44,230 nucleotides of DNA from an uncultured Eubacteriales bacterium (GCA_949293325.1 CASFCZ010000009.1:1-44230), one strand, 5' to 3'. Numbered from the stretch's first letter, positions 1 through 9,442 are shown. The notes: generated by a model from the letters alone, not told the origin. Numbers and translations are program-made.

Positions 1-90
1 GCTTTCAGCTTTTGCTGAAAGTGCTGACAGGCATTTCTTGCAAGCGTGTCGACTTTTTCGACACGCTGAGACGGCAATTTGCCGTCTTTT
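1..90. repeat. Partial copy of hairpin-rich intergenic repeat
   Basis: Three short perfect hairpins follow each other: stem CTTTCAGC at 2-9 with 14-21, stem GCGTGTCGA at 44-52 with 58-66, and stem GACGGC at 70-75 with 81-86, the last followed by five T. Bases 32-70 (39 nt) are identical to 32158-32196. The copy starts at or before the window edge, so its full length is unknown. The last hairpin plus T-run could terminate transcription of a gene to the left. It does not look protein coding; a short open frame across it is best read as chance. Confidence 0.8.
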
Positions 91-159
91 TACATTTGGC
101 AGTAAATGTCACTTTTTTTGCCTTATACTTTGTTTATCAAAACAAAGGAGGTAATAAAT

Positions 160-381
160 ATGAAGATAATACTGCTAATGGATATGGACAGGAAAAGGAT
201 TGAGGAATGTGAAGGCTATTCACTTGTATGCTGTAGTGTATGCGGTAAGCCACACATGGGACATAAGGATGTAATAGCTTCAATGTCTGTATATGACAAG
301 GCTGTATGTGCAGAATGCGAGGCTGAACGTATAATTGCAAAGGGCAAAAAATGGTCTGAAAAATTCAGGTATAGAATGTAA
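160..381 (+). CDS. Small two-CxxC protein, possible zinc ribbon (73 aa)
   Basis: This short protein is not assigned to a family. The start at 160 is chosen because AAAGGAGG lies just upstream, while an in-frame ATG at 106 has no ribosome site. The N terminus (MKIILLMD) is hydrophobic but too short for a clear membrane segment. A CSVC pair near residue 25 and a CAEC pair near residue 50, separated by a His-containing loop (KPHMGH), suggest a treble-clef or zinc-ribbon fold binding one metal ion. The C terminus is basic. It is a single-gene unit, with the hairpin repeat upstream and a terminator at 439-477. A DNA-binding or protein-protein role is possible but not shown. Confidence 0.65.
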   Translation: MKIILLMDMDRKRIEECEGYSLVCCSVCGKPHMGHKDVIASMSVYDKAVCAECEAERIIAKGKKWSEKFRYRM

Positions 382-438
382 AATATCGGTTTTTTTCATT
401 GTAAAAACTGTATAAAAGTGTTACTATGCTTAGTATGC

Positions 439-477
439 AAGGGAGTGTACTTTTTTTGGGTATGCTCCCTTTATCTT
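439..477 (+). terminator. Rho-independent terminator after the 73-aa protein
   Basis: A 12-bp stem with two wobble pairs (AAGGGAGTGTAC at 439-450 against GTATGCTCCCTT) encloses a T-rich loop and is followed by TATCTTTT. It separates the small CxxC gene from the serine dehydratase operon. Confidence 0.7.
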
Positions 478-520
478 TTGTGTAAAATAAGTATACTAGG
501 GCTTATATAAGGAGGTAACA

Positions 521-1183
521 ATGAATATATTTGACATTCTGGGACCCGTTATGGTAGGTCCCTCCAGTTCACATACGGCAGGTGCTGTAAGGATAGGATA
601 TATCTCTCAAAAACTGCTGGGAAGTATGCCTGAAAGGGCTGAGATATATCTCCATGGTTCCTTTGCAGATACAGGTGTGGGACATGGTACTGATAAGGCA
701 TTGGTAGCGGGACTCCTTGGCATGGATACAGATGATATGGATATACCTAACAGCTTTGAAATAGCAGCTGAAAGGGGTATGAGTTTTACCTTTGACAAGA
801 TTGTGCTGGAAAATGTTCACCCCAACAGTGTTCTTCTTAAACTTAAGGGGCATAATGGCAGGGAACTTAAGATAATAGCATCATCACTTGGTGGCGGCAG
901 GATAAGCATAGTAAATATAGATGATATTGAAACCCATTTTACAGGGGAATATCCAACACTTATAGTACACAACCTGGATCAGCCGGGACATGTGGCAGAG
1001 GTTGCATCCATGCTTGCACATAAGTCTGTTAATATTGCCACACTTAACTTATACAGAAGCAAAAAGGGCGGCTATGCAGTTATGATACTGGAAACGGATC
1101 AGGAGATACCTCCCGAGGCCTTAAAGTGGCTTGAGAGGGTGGAAGGTGTTATAAAGGTAACATATTTAAGTATAAAGGAGTAG
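521..1183 (+). CDS. sdaAB: L-serine dehydratase, iron-sulfur-dependent, beta subunit
   Basis: Beta subunit of the two-subunit anaerobe-type L-serine dehydratase, which deaminates serine to pyruvate and ammonia. Its 220 residues match the usual size. The N terminus has the family's substrate-binding signature GPSSSHTAGA near residue 13. The last 75 or so residues form an ACT-type fold (starts near YPTLIVHNLDQPGHVAEV), a common small-molecule-sensing module. AAGGAGG lies 5 bases upstream of the ATG. The alpha subunit gene begins four bases after the stop, so the two are co-transcribed and the subunits presumably made in equal amounts. The enzyme is cytoplasmic and feeds amino-acid carbon into pyruvate. 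Confidence 0.95.
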   Translation: MNIFDILGPVMVGPSSSHTAGAVRIGYISQKLLGSMPERAEIYLHGSFADTGVGHGTDKALVAGLLGMDTDDMDIPNSFEIAAERGMSFTFDKIVLENVHPNSVLLKLKGHNGRELKIIASSLGGGRISIVNIDDIETHFTGEYPTLIVHNLDQPGHVAEVASMLAHKSVNIATLNLYRSKKGGYAVMILETDQEIPPEALKWLERVEGVIKVTYLSIKE

Positions 1184-1187
1184 CATT

Positions 1188-2063
1188 ATGAGTTTTGAAA
1201 GTCTTGAGGAGCTTACACTGACTGCCGAAAAAAACGGTATATCTCTTTTTGAAGCAGTACTCAGGGATGATATGGAAGAACGACAGGTAAAGTATAATGA
1301 GTCTTTTGAAAAAATGCAGGGACTGTGGCAGGTTATGTTAAAGTCTGCCGATGATTATGATGGGAGTCGCAGGTCAGCAAGTGGTATGGCAGGAGGAGAT
1401 GCACAGAAATACAGGGAATATACAAACACATATACGGCTCTGGCAGGCAGCTTTATCAGCGAAGTTATATATTATGCCATTTCAATAGCGGAGTCAAATG
1501 CCTGTATGAGATGTATTGTAGCTGCTCCTACAGCAGGCTCCTGCGGTGTTCTTCCTGCGGTAATGATACCATATAACAAAAGGTATAATGCAGGTAATGA
1601 CAGAATGACAGAAGGATTATATGTGGCAGCGGGAATAGGTCAGGTCATAGCAAAAAGAGCATCCATATCAGGTGCAGAGGGTGGCTGTCAGGCGGAGATA
1701 GGCTCAGCTTCGGCAATGGCAGCGGGTATGCTGGTATACCTTCAGGGTGGTACTAATGAACAGGTGAAAAGTGCAGTTGCAATGGCGCTGAAAAATGTTC
1801 TGGGTCTTGTATGCGATCCTGTTGCCGGTCTGGTGGAGGTGCCATGTATTAAACGTAATGTTATGGGGGCTGTAAATGCCGTTACCTCTGCTGATATGGC
1901 ACTTGCAGGCATAATGAGCCGTATACCTGCCGATGAGGTCATAGATGCAATGAAACATGTAGGAGATGCCATGTCAGAGAGCCTGAAGGAAACGGCAAAG
2001 GGTGGACTTGCAGCAACACCTACCGGCAGAAAAATAGCTGAAAAGCTTCTTGGTAGTAAATAA
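1188..2063 (+). CDS. sdaAA: L-serine dehydratase, iron-sulfur-dependent, alpha subunit
   Basis: Catalytic alpha subunit (291 aa, normal length) of the [4Fe-4S] L-serine dehydratase. Cysteines expected to hold the cluster are visible in ACMRC and AGSCGV near residues 105-120 and in EGGCQAEIG near residue 165; the Gly/Ala-rich core typical of the family follows (SASAMAAG). A further cysteine lies in LVCDPVAG near residue 208. The ATG at 1188 follows the beta-subunit stop by four bases, with AAAGGAG spanning the junction, so translation is probably coupled. The cluster is oxygen sensitive in this family, consistent with an anaerobe. A strong terminator follows immediately at 2065. Confidence 0.95.
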   Translation: MSFESLEELTLTAEKNGISLFEAVLRDDMEERQVKYNESFEKMQGLWQVMLKSADDYDGSRRSASGMAGGDAQKYREYTNTYTALAGSFISEVIYYAISIAESNACMRCIVAAPTAGSCGVLPAVMIPYNKRYNAGNDRMTEGLYVAAGIGQVIAKRASISGAEGGCQAEIGSASAMAAGMLVYLQGGTNEQVKSAVAMALKNVLGLVCDPVAGLVEVPCIKRNVMGAVNAVTSADMALAGIMSRIPADEVIDAMKHVGDAMSESLKETAKGGLAATPTGRKIAEKLLGSK

Positions 2064-2064
2064 A

Positions 2065-2110
2065 AAAAGAGGGTATAGCTGGTAATAGTTGCCAGTGTAT
2101 ATCCTCTTTT
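2065..2110. terminator. Bidirectional terminator between sdaAA and the GGDEF-EAL gene
   Basis: AAAAGAGGGTATA at 2065-2077 pairs with TATATCCTCTTTT at 2098-2110, with a small inner CTGG/CCAG stem. A/T tracts on both sides let it serve both converging genes. Confidence 0.85.
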
Positions 2111-2122
2111 GATATATGTAGA

Positions 2123-5044
2123 TTATTTTCCGTATCTCTCGTTGCGGTACTTGATTATTTCATCCTTTTTTGCCTCGTCTATCTGATCTATTGCTTCAAA
2201 ATCAGGTTTTGCAAGGTAAAATCCTTGAAGAAGGTCTACTCCGTATTCAATGAGAACTTTTAATTGTTCACCACATTCAATACCCTCAGCAAGTACCATA
2301 ATGTTGCGTTGATGGGCATAGGAAATAATATTTTTAACAAGAGTCTGTCTGTCATTATCTGTTTCAATACCTGTTATCATTTCAATATCAAGCTTGATAA
2401 TGTCAGGCTTAAGACTCAGAAGGGTGTTGTCGTTTGAATAGCCGGATCCGTAATCATCCATGGCAAGGAGACAGCCCCATTTTTCTGTAAGCTTTTTTTT
2501 GCGATTAAGAATGTCGTTATCACTTTGCTCATTTTCTATTATCTCCAGTACCACGGAACTTAAATACTCTCCATAGCTTTCTTCAAGCTCCCTGAGTTCT
2601 TCATCCTTTAGCATTTCATTGGGAATGGAATTAATAAATATTTTTTTACCGTATACATTTTCATTCTGCATACTGAAGTCGTCAAGGGCGTTGAACCAGG
2701 TAAGCTTTTCTATATCACCAAGCATATTGTGTTCTGTTGCAAAGATGATTACATCGTGGGGATTTACTGAGCTGTCTCCCTTTGGACGCATAAGTGCTTC
2801 ATAGCCATATATTTCACCGTTTTGTGTATTTATAATTGGCTGAAAAGCGTATTTAAGCATACCTTCTGAGATAATGGTTTCTATATTGCGTATTGTTTTA
2901 AAATTAAGCTCCGCAGCTTCAAAGGCCTTTTTATCAAAATTTTTGTATGTGTTTTTACCTTCCTCCTTTACCTGATACATAGTAAATTCAGCATATTGTT
3001 CAAGTAAATTTGCATCGGTACTGTCATCGGGATACCAGGCAACACCTATAGATGAGTGCATATTAAATACACCCTGTGATGTCTGTATCTTAAGGTCAAA
3101 TATCTCGTCAAATATCTTTCGGAGCTTTTTTTCCATATCGACTCTGTTGTATCCGAATAATATCATTTTGAACTCATCACCTGCAGTCCTTGCTGCAAAG
3201 CATGTTATTCTGTCGTGATATTTTTTAAATATGGCACCCAGAGAGGACAGGCATCTGTCGCCTATGGCATTGCCGTATCTTGAGTTTATATCGGCCATAT
3301 TGTCAATGTCACAGTGTACAAGGGCAGCAACAGAAACATTTGCAGATGAAAACTTTTCATTTAAAATGCGCCTGAAGGCATTTCTGTTAAACAGGTTGGT
3401 AAGGGCATCATGATCCTTTATATGTTTCATGGTGCTTGCTTTAACGGTTTCGGTAGTTGTATCCTGTATTATACCAAGTATCTTTCCGTTATTTATAGTG
3501 GTTTTGAGGCGGATATATTTGCTTGTTCCTCCCGGCAGGTTAATCTTGTAAATCTGATCTATTCCCGGTGTAATAGTATGACAAAAAGCGGCCATACGTT
3601 CCTCAAAAAGGGCCCTTGGTATGAACAGACTGTCTTCTGTTTTTTCAATATTAAGAAGTTCAAACATCATATCAGTACATAGTACGGTTTCCTGTTCACG
3701 ACTGTACTCAAATGCACCAAAATCGGATTCCGTAAGTGATATAATGTCGGATAGTCTGGAGGAAAAAGTCACTATTTCCGATGTCAGTCTGCTTATAGTA
3801 GCTCCAAGGTCGTCCAGTTCATCTACTCCTGATCTGGAGGGTGGAACAGGATTAAGTGGAGATATACGTTTAAGTTCCGTTAAAAAACGATGTACAGGAT
3901 ATGCAGCAATGGTAGAGGCAATAAAAGCAAATACTATTCCAACCAATATTGCAATACTGAATACAAATAATATATTTAACTTTACATTATTGCCGGACAT
4001 ATTAAGATATGCTTCATCAACTACTCCAAGCAATAACCATTGATAATCACTGTATTCACTGTTGCCATTCAGATCCAAGGGGTTGATGGCGGCATAAGTA
4101 GTATTTTTGTTTTGTGTCTCCAGAGTAAATATGCTATCGTAGTTTGTTTTTTTGCCAACAGTAACCGTATCAGAATAATTGTTGATACGGTTAAAGGATT
4201 TACCTGATACTGCTATCTTTCTGAAAAGATTAGGATCTTCACTGCACGAACGTACCACACAGTAGCTGCCTTCACCACGGCTGTTAAGCTCCAGATAAGG
4301 CAAATAAGTTTTCAGATGTTCAAGGGAAACCTGTACGCCAAGTACACCAAGGCAGGTACCGTCGGTATCCTTTAACGGAAGACAGTAGGCGATGGAATAA
4401 TCCCTGTCAAAATTAATGTCATAGGGCAGTGACCAATATCCAAGCTTTGAAATATCTGTATCAGGATGTTCTTCTGCCATTCTGACAGGTTCCGTTATAA
4501 AGTCAAGGCTGCTGCTTTCCTTAGCGTTAAAGGTGCGGCTCCAGCTTGGGGATTTAAAGATGTTACTGTTATTAATAACGCTTTCATCAGCTATTTTAAA
4601 GCTGAAACTCTGGTTTTTTAAATTAATATCGCTGCGACTTAAGTAAATTGCAGGTATACGTGCTCGGGTGGCATCATTACCGCCAAATACAAATATACCG
4701 CTTATAAGATCATTCCCGGATAAAAACTCTGTATATGGCAACATTTGGGTAAATGCATCGTTATAGTCTATTTTACCGTCCATATCCTGACTGCATTGTA
4801 TCATTATGTCGTTAAATTTGTCATAATTATAAATAAGTGTGTCTGATACAGAGTTCAGTCTGACCTCCGCCGCACCTGTTCTTAAGGCTGCGGTATTGCT
4901 CAGGTCTCCGTATGCACTGCTGACTATAATGCCAAATGTACCGTTAAGCCGTATCAACAGTATAAAAACTATAGATATAAACAGCAACAGTGTGATCATA
5001 GCTATGCATAATCTTTGTCGAATGGAAATCGGCTTTTTGCTCAT
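2123..5044 (-). CDS. Membrane sensor with extracellular domain, GGDEF and EAL domains (cyclic-di-GMP turnover)
   Basis: This 973-residue protein has a transmembrane helix at about 13-34, a roughly 315-residue extracytoplasmic region resembling a dCache sensor, a second helix at about 353-378, a PAS-like segment, then GGDEF (about 548-705) and EAL (about 713-965). The GGDEF signature is AGDEF; substitution of the first Gly is compatible with activity in some proteins. The EAL domain keeps the expected catalytic residues: EALMR near 750, FINSIPN, the Glu in EIIENE, the MDDYGSG acidic pair, KLD, AEGIE and LQGFY. Phosphodiesterase activity is therefore likely, and cyclase activity is possible. 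GGAGG precedes the ATG, and a good promoter lies about 80 bases upstream. The ligand is unknown. Confidence 0.92.
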   Translation of the reverse strand: MSKKPISIRQRLCIAMITLLLFISIVFILLIRLNGTFGIIVSSAYGDLSNTAALRTGAAEVRLNSVSDTLIYNYDKFNDIMIQCSQDMDGKIDYNDAFTQMLPYTEFLSGNDLISGIFVFGGNDATRARIPAIYLSRSDINLKNQSFSFKIADESVINNSNIFKSPSWSRTFNAKESSSLDFITEPVRMAEEHPDTDISKLGYWSLPYDINFDRDYSIAYCLPLKDTDGTCLGVLGVQVSLEHLKTYLPYLELNSRGEGSYCVVRSCSEDPNLFRKIAVSGKSFNRINNYSDTVTVGKKTNYDSIFTLETQNKNTTYAAINPLDLNGNSEYSDYQWLLLGVVDEAYLNMSGNNVKLNILFVFSIAILVGIVFAFIASTIAAYPVHRFLTELKRISPLNPVPPSRSGVDELDDLGATISRLTSEIVTFSSRLSDIISLTESDFGAFEYSREQETVLCTDMMFELLNIEKTEDSLFIPRALFEERMAAFCHTITPGIDQIYKINLPGGTSKYIRLKTTINNGKILGIIQDTTTETVKASTMKHIKDHDALTNLFNRNAFRRILNEKFSSANVSVAALVHCDIDNMADINSRYGNAIGDRCLSSLGAIFKKYHDRITCFAARTAGDEFKMILFGYNRVDMEKKLRKIFDEIFDLKIQTSQGVFNMHSSIGVAWYPDDSTDANLLEQYAEFTMYQVKEEGKNTYKNFDKKAFEAAELNFKTIRNIETIISEGMLKYAFQPIINTQNGEIYGYEALMRPKGDSSVNPHDVIIFATEHNMLGDIEKLTWFNALDDFSMQNENVYGKKIFINSIPNEMLKDEELRELEESYGEYLSSVVLEIIENEQSDNDILNRKKKLTEKWGCLLAMDDYGSGYSNDNTLLSLKPDIIKLDIEMITGIETDNDRQTLVKNIISYAHQRNIMVLAEGIECGEQLKVLIEYGVDLLQGFYLAKPDFEAIDQIDEAKKDEIIKYRNERYGK

Positions 5045-5121
5045 TGTTCCATTCCTCCCCCCATGATCTTTTAGTTGACGTATCTGTAAGTTAAAAGTTA
5101 AGAAAAGACAAACGTAATCAT

Positions 5122-5150
5122 ATTATAATTTATTAACCTAAAAAATGCAA
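5122..5150 (-). promoter_or_regulatory. Sigma-A-type promoter for the GGDEF-EAL gene
   Basis: Read on the minus strand: TTGCAT, a 17-base spacer, TATAAT. It points at the gene starting at 5044 and leaves a leader of roughly 70 bases. Confidence 0.7.
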
Positions 5151-5178
5151 TATAATTTTATAATTTAAAATATCAGAA

Positions 5179-6015
5179 TTATTCCAAGCTTTCGAGCTGT
5201 TTTTCTATATTCTCTGAAGTAATCGTGTTAAGTGCCGTAACATTGCATTCAAGGGCCTTCTTAAAATAGTTTCTGGCAGTTTCCTTATCTCCTTCGTTTT
5301 TGGCAATAACACCCATATAGTATAGACTGTCAGGCATATTTTCTCTATAATCAAGTGCCTTTTGAAAGTACTCCTTTGCCTTATCTATAATTCCTTTGTT
5401 AAAATATATCTGACCCATATTATCCCAGGCAGGAGCATGTTCAGGAATATCATCAAGAGCCCGTTTTGTATATTCCTCGGCTTTGTCATAGTCCTTTTTT
5501 AATATATATAAGTATCCCAGGGTGGTCAGGGTGCTTACATTTACATAGCTGTACTTTTCCTCAAGGGCTTCCATAAGCTCTATTGCCTTATCTATATCTC
5601 CCAATAGCCAATAGCAACTCCCCATTGCAAGGGGAATGTTTTTTTCGTAGATAAGCTTTGTATTATACTTTTCTGCACGCTCAAATAGAGTTAATGCTTC
5701 CTTTGCCTTTCCTTCATGCAATAGCATTATTCCGTAGTTGTATAATGCCGGTACATTTATGGTGTTTAATTTGGCTGCAAGGTTGTAGTATTTCCTTGCT
5801 TTATCAAAGTTTTTTACAAAGTAATACATATTTCCGGCAATGCCGAAGTAGTAAGACCTGAAAATAAGGGCACTTAGCACAAAATATATTATTATTTCGG
5901 GAATAAGCCATACCTCTGACAGGTCAAGTAAAAATACCGTAACTAACCAGGCGACCATAATATAGCCAAGGGTAAACCCCTTGTAATATTTTACAGGGTC
6001 AAATTTTTTCTTCAT
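5179..6015 (-). CDS. Membrane-anchored TPR-repeat protein
   Basis: A 278-residue protein begins with two hydrophobic segments (about residues 14-33 and 36-55) and then carries around six tetratricopeptide repeats to the C terminus. Repeat hallmarks include FDKARKYYNLA, KAKEALTLFERA, YDKAEEYTKRAL, IDKAKEYFQKAL and KETARNYFKKAL. TPR arrays are protein-interaction scaffolds, and no enzymatic motif is seen. The start at 6015 is preferred over an in-frame codon at 6036 because AGGAGC lies 7 bases upstream. Its partner is unknown. It lies 58 bases downstream of the YtaF-like gene, but that gap contains its own promoter. Confidence 0.85.
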   Translation of the reverse strand: MKKKFDPVKYYKGFTLGYIMVAWLVTVFLLDLSEVWLIPEIIIYFVLSALIFRSYYFGIAGNMYYFVKNFDKARKYYNLAAKLNTINVPALYNYGIMLLHEGKAKEALTLFERAEKYNTKLIYEKNIPLAMGSCYWLLGDIDKAIELMEALEEKYSYVNVSTLTTLGYLYILKKDYDKAEEYTKRALDDIPEHAPAWDNMGQIYFNKGIIDKAKEYFQKALDYRENMPDSLYYMGVIAKNEGDKETARNYFKKALECNVTALNTITSENIEKQLESLE

Positions 6016-6048
6016 AGTAATGCTCCTAAAAAACAATTTATATAAGAT

Positions 6049-6077
6049 ATTTTACCATTTTTTTTATAATTTTTCAA
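6049..6077 (-). promoter_or_regulatory. Promoter for the TPR membrane protein
   Basis: Minus strand: TTGAAA, 17-base spacer, TAAAAT. It overlaps the last codons of the ytaF-like gene and drives the gene starting at 6015. Confidence 0.6.
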
Positions 6078-6673
6078 GGAAATGGATATATATTTAAAAA
6101 ATTATCCGCCAAATTTATCAATCCAAGTAAAACAATGATTAAACCGGAGGATATTGTACAAAGTTTTGTATCAAGTTTGTTTCCTAAACAGGTTCCCAGT
6201 CTTATACCTATTAATAAAAAAACTATCTGTACAAATATGGCAAACACAGGAAGAATAAAGGCAAGTCTAAGACTTCCTCCGGCTCCAACACATATGCCTA
6301 TTGAATCAATGGTGAGGGCAATACCCAAAAATATCGCTTCTCTCATATCTATGTCACCTGAACCGTCAATATCACCTTCACTGGGCTCACGAATTATTTT
6401 AACTGTCGGGCTAAGGGTATCTTTAGCTTCCTTTCGGCTTTGTAAAAGTATCCATATTCCCATTACTATCAGTATAATGCTGCCTGTACTATCAGGCAGA
6501 CAACGTTGCAATATGCTGCCGGATACCACTGCAAGACTTATTATAACGAAGCCCAGAAGGCTGATAACAAGACATGGAAGCACCCCGATACGTATTTTCC
6601 TTACACCAAAGGATATCCCTATTCCGATGGCATCTATACTCATTCCGATTGAAAGTAATATTACAGACAGCAT
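6074..6673 (-). CDS. ytaF: YtaF-like sporulation membrane protein (MntP-related)
   Basis: A 199-residue polytopic membrane protein made of two related halves of about three helices each. Each half begins with a family signature: SIGMSIDAIGIGISFG at residue 7 and IALTIDSIGICVGAG near residue 117. A hydrophilic acidic loop between them contains the GDIDGSGDID sequence characteristic of YtaF rather than of MntP manganese exporters. YtaF is a sporulation-associated protein in Bacillus; its exact role is unclear and metal transport is only inferred by homology. The ATG at 6673 has GAGGGG about 8 bases upstream. The gene diverges from the Ca2+ ATPase gene. Confidence 0.8.
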   Translation of the reverse strand: MLSVILLSIGMSIDAIGIGISFGVRKIRIGVLPCLVISLLGFVIISLAVVSGSILQRCLPDSTGSIILIVMGIWILLQSRKEAKDTLSPTVKIIREPSEGDIDGSGDIDMREAIFLGIALTIDSIGICVGAGGSLRLAFILPVFAIFVQIVFLLIGIRLGTCLGNKLDTKLCTISSGLIIVLLGLINLADNFLNIYPFP

Positions 6674-6810
6674 TATACATCCCCTCCCTCATCATAGTAT
6701 GCAGGTGATAAGTTTTGTGATATTGCTGCCTTACTTCGGTCATATTTATGGTCTTGTCCAAATATATTATTATGAACGACGGAAAAAATATAATGAACAG
6801 GAGTGATCTT

Positions 6811-9390
6811 ATGGAGAATATGCACAGCCGATCGGTAAAGGAATGTATTAACAGACTGCATACGGGTATTGAAAACGGTCTGGACAGCAGAGAGGCAAAA
6901 AAACGCCTTGATAAATATGGTCCCAATATGCTTGCTGAACAGAAACGCAAGTCCTTGCTTATATGTTTTTTATCTCAATTTAAGGACTTTATGGTAATGG
7001 TACTTATAGCAGCGGCAGTAATAAGTATTATGACAGAGTATTACAGCGGAAGCGGCAATTACATAGATTCAATTATTATATTGGCAATAGTTATACTTAA
7101 CGGAATAATAGGGGTTGTGCAGGAAAGTAAAGCAGAAAAAGCCATTGAGGCACTTAAGGAGCTTACTGCTCCCCATTGTACTGTAAAGAGGGACGGGCAG
7201 TATATGGATATTGATGCCAAGGAAATAGTTCAGGGAGATATTATCAGGCTGTCTCAGGGTAATATAGTACCTGCCGATTGCCGTATTATAGAGGCGCATG
7301 CCCTTAAGGTGTCTGAGGCAAATTTAACGGGGGAGTCTGTGCCTGTGGACAAGTGTGCCGATATTGTACTGGATAAGACTGTACCCCTTGGAGAAAGGGC
7401 TAACATGCTGTATATGGGCACATCAATAACAATGGGTAGATGTGAGGCTGTAGTCTGTGCTACGGGTATGGACAGTGAGATGGGCAATATAGCCCATATG
7501 CTAAATACATCTGATGATGAGCTTACCCCACTTCAGCAAAGACTTGACCATGTAGGCAAGCTCCTTGGAACGGGAGCCCTTGGTATATGCTTTATTATTT
7601 TTATGATAGGTCTGTTCAGGAGGCTTCCCTTCTTTGATATGTTTATGACATCCGTAAGTCTGGCTGTTGCGGCTATACCTGAGGGCTTGCCGGCAATAGT
7701 TACCATTGTCCTTGCCATAGGTGTTAAAAGAATGGCTGAAAGAAGGGCTGTGGTAAGAAAGCTGCCAGCGGTAGAGGCCTTAGGCAGTGCAAGTGTTATA
7801 TGTTCGGATAAAACAGGCACCCTTACCCAGAACAAAATGGAACTTAAGGAAATAAATTCCGATGACAGGACTCTGACCCTGACACTTATGACCCTCTGTA
7901 ATGACAGTGAGCTTACCCAAGAGGGAACTGTGAAGGGTGAACCTACGGAAAACGCCTTTGTGGAAGCTGCTCTTAAGGATGATTTAAACAAAAATGATCT
8001 GGAAAGTCTTTATCCAAGAGTAGAGGAGTATCCCTTTGATTCAACCCTTAAGCGCATGACAACGGTACATATCTATGATGATGGACACCGCTGTATCACG
8101 AAGGGTGCCCTTGAAAGTCTGTTGCCACTTTGTACCCACTGTCTGTCAAAGGGAAAAGTTATACCTATGACAGGTGAAATAAGGAACAGTATAATGGAGC
8201 TTAACAACAGCATGTGTTCAGGTGCTTTAAGGGTGCTTGCAGTGGCATATAAGGATATAAAGGACAGATGCGGCAACAGGGAGTATGCAGAGTATGGTCT
8301 TACATTCTGTGGCCTGGCAGGCTTGCTTGATCCTCCGAGACCTGAGGTAAAAAATGCGGTTACCCGGTGTGTACTTGCAGGTATTCGACCTGTTATGATT
8401 ACCGGGGATAACATTACTACAGCCTCTGCCATAGCCGCAAAGGTAGGTATACTCAGAGGTGATGATACTGTCCTTTCGGGGGCTGAGCTGGATGGTTTAA
8501 CCGATGAACAGTTAAGTGAGGCTATAGAAAAATGCAGTGTATTTGCAAGGGTGACTCCAACACACAAGGTAAGACTTGTAAAGGCTTTTCGCTCAAGAGG
8601 AAACATAGTTGCCATGACAGGTGACGGAATTAATGATGCCCCTGCCCTTAAGGCTGCCGATATAGGCTGTGCTATGGGAATAACAGGTACAGACGCTGCC
8701 AAGAGTGTGGCAGACATAGTATTGACGGATGATAACTTTGCAACTATTGTTGCAGCTGTACATGAGGGAAGGAATATATATGAAAATATAAAAAAGGCTA
8801 TCCATTTCCTTCTTTCAAGCAATATAGGTGAGATTATTACAGTGTTTATTGCAATGGTCATGGGTTTTAATACTCCCCTTCAGCCTATACAACTCCTTTG
8901 GGTAAACCTTGTGACAGACTCTTTGCCTGCCATTGCCCTTGGAATGGATCCCTGTGACGAGGATATAATGCTGCGAAAACCTCAGACAGACAAAAGACTG
9001 TTCAGTAAAGAACTGTGGGCACGGATAGGAGTTGAGGGGGCAATGATTGGTACCCTTGCTCTCCTTGCCTATGCCGTAGGCTCTTCCATATATAACAGTG
9101 TGGAAACAGGCAGGACAATGGCTTTTGCAGTACTTAGTATGTCACAGCTTGTTCATGCCTTTAATATGCGCAGTGAACATTCCCTCTTCAGTATTGATCC
9201 CCTGGCAAACAGATACCTTGTGGGGGCACTTATAGTTGGGGTTATTATGCAGGTGGCTGTTATACAGATAAAGCCTGTGGCGGATGTATTTATGGTGACA
9301 GCCCTCAGCAGTATACAATGGCTTTTTGTTGTCTTTTTATGCCTTATGCCTATTGTTCTTGTAGAGCTTGAAAAAAGGTTTTCCAGGTAG
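6811..9390 (+). CDS. Calcium-translocating P-type ATPase (P2A family)
   Basis: An 859-residue SERCA-like cation pump. Visible motifs: LTGES (about 172) in the actuator domain, AIPEGLPA in M4, the phosphorylated Asp in DKTGTLT (about 333), ITKGA in the nucleotide domain, ITGDN, and GDGINDAPALK (about 604). Residues corresponding to SERCA calcium ligands are present in M4 (PEGLP), M5 (SSNIGEI, Asn and Glu) and M6 (NLVTDSLP, Asp), which supports Ca2+ over Na+ or Mn2+. The start at 6811 (MENMHS) is chosen because CAGGAG sits 8 bases upstream; an upstream in-frame ATG at 6748 has no ribosome site. It probably exports Ca2+ from the cytoplasm. Confidence 0.93.
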   Translation: MENMHSRSVKECINRLHTGIENGLDSREAKKRLDKYGPNMLAEQKRKSLLICFLSQFKDFMVMVLIAAAVISIMTEYYSGSGNYIDSIIILAIVILNGIIGVVQESKAEKAIEALKELTAPHCTVKRDGQYMDIDAKEIVQGDIIRLSQGNIVPADCRIIEAHALKVSEANLTGESVPVDKCADIVLDKTVPLGERANMLYMGTSITMGRCEAVVCATGMDSEMGNIAHMLNTSDDELTPLQQRLDHVGKLLGTGALGICFIIFMIGLFRRLPFFDMFMTSVSLAVAAIPEGLPAIVTIVLAIGVKRMAERRAVVRKLPAVEALGSASVICSDKTGTLTQNKMELKEINSDDRTLTLTLMTLCNDSELTQEGTVKGEPTENAFVEAALKDDLNKNDLESLYPRVEEYPFDSTLKRMTTVHIYDDGHRCITKGALESLLPLCTHCLSKGKVIPMTGEIRNSIMELNNSMCSGALRVLAVAYKDIKDRCGNREYAEYGLTFCGLAGLLDPPRPEVKNAVTRCVLAGIRPVMITGDNITTASAIAAKVGILRGDDTVLSGAELDGLTDEQLSEAIEKCSVFARVTPTHKVRLVKAFRSRGNIVAMTGDGINDAPALKAADIGCAMGITGTDAAKSVADIVLTDDNFATIVAAVHEGRNIYENIKKAIHFLLSSNIGEIITVFIAMVMGFNTPLQPIQLLWVNLVTDSLPAIALGMDPCDEDIMLRKPQTDKRLFSKELWARIGVEGAMIGTLALLAYAVGSSIYNSVETGRTMAFAVLSMSQLVHAFNMRSEHSLFSIDPLANRYLVGALIVGVIMQVAVIQIKPVADVFMVTALSSIQWLFVVFLCLMPIVLVELEKRFSR

Positions 9391-9442
9391 ACTCACTGTA
9401 TTTTAAATCCCCTTTTGTCATAGTATGTAATGAGGTGATTTA

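Noticed and set aside
12..203. Short open frame over the first hairpin repeat
   Set aside because: It consists of repeat-derived codons, has no ribosome site and overlaps the better supported gene at 160.
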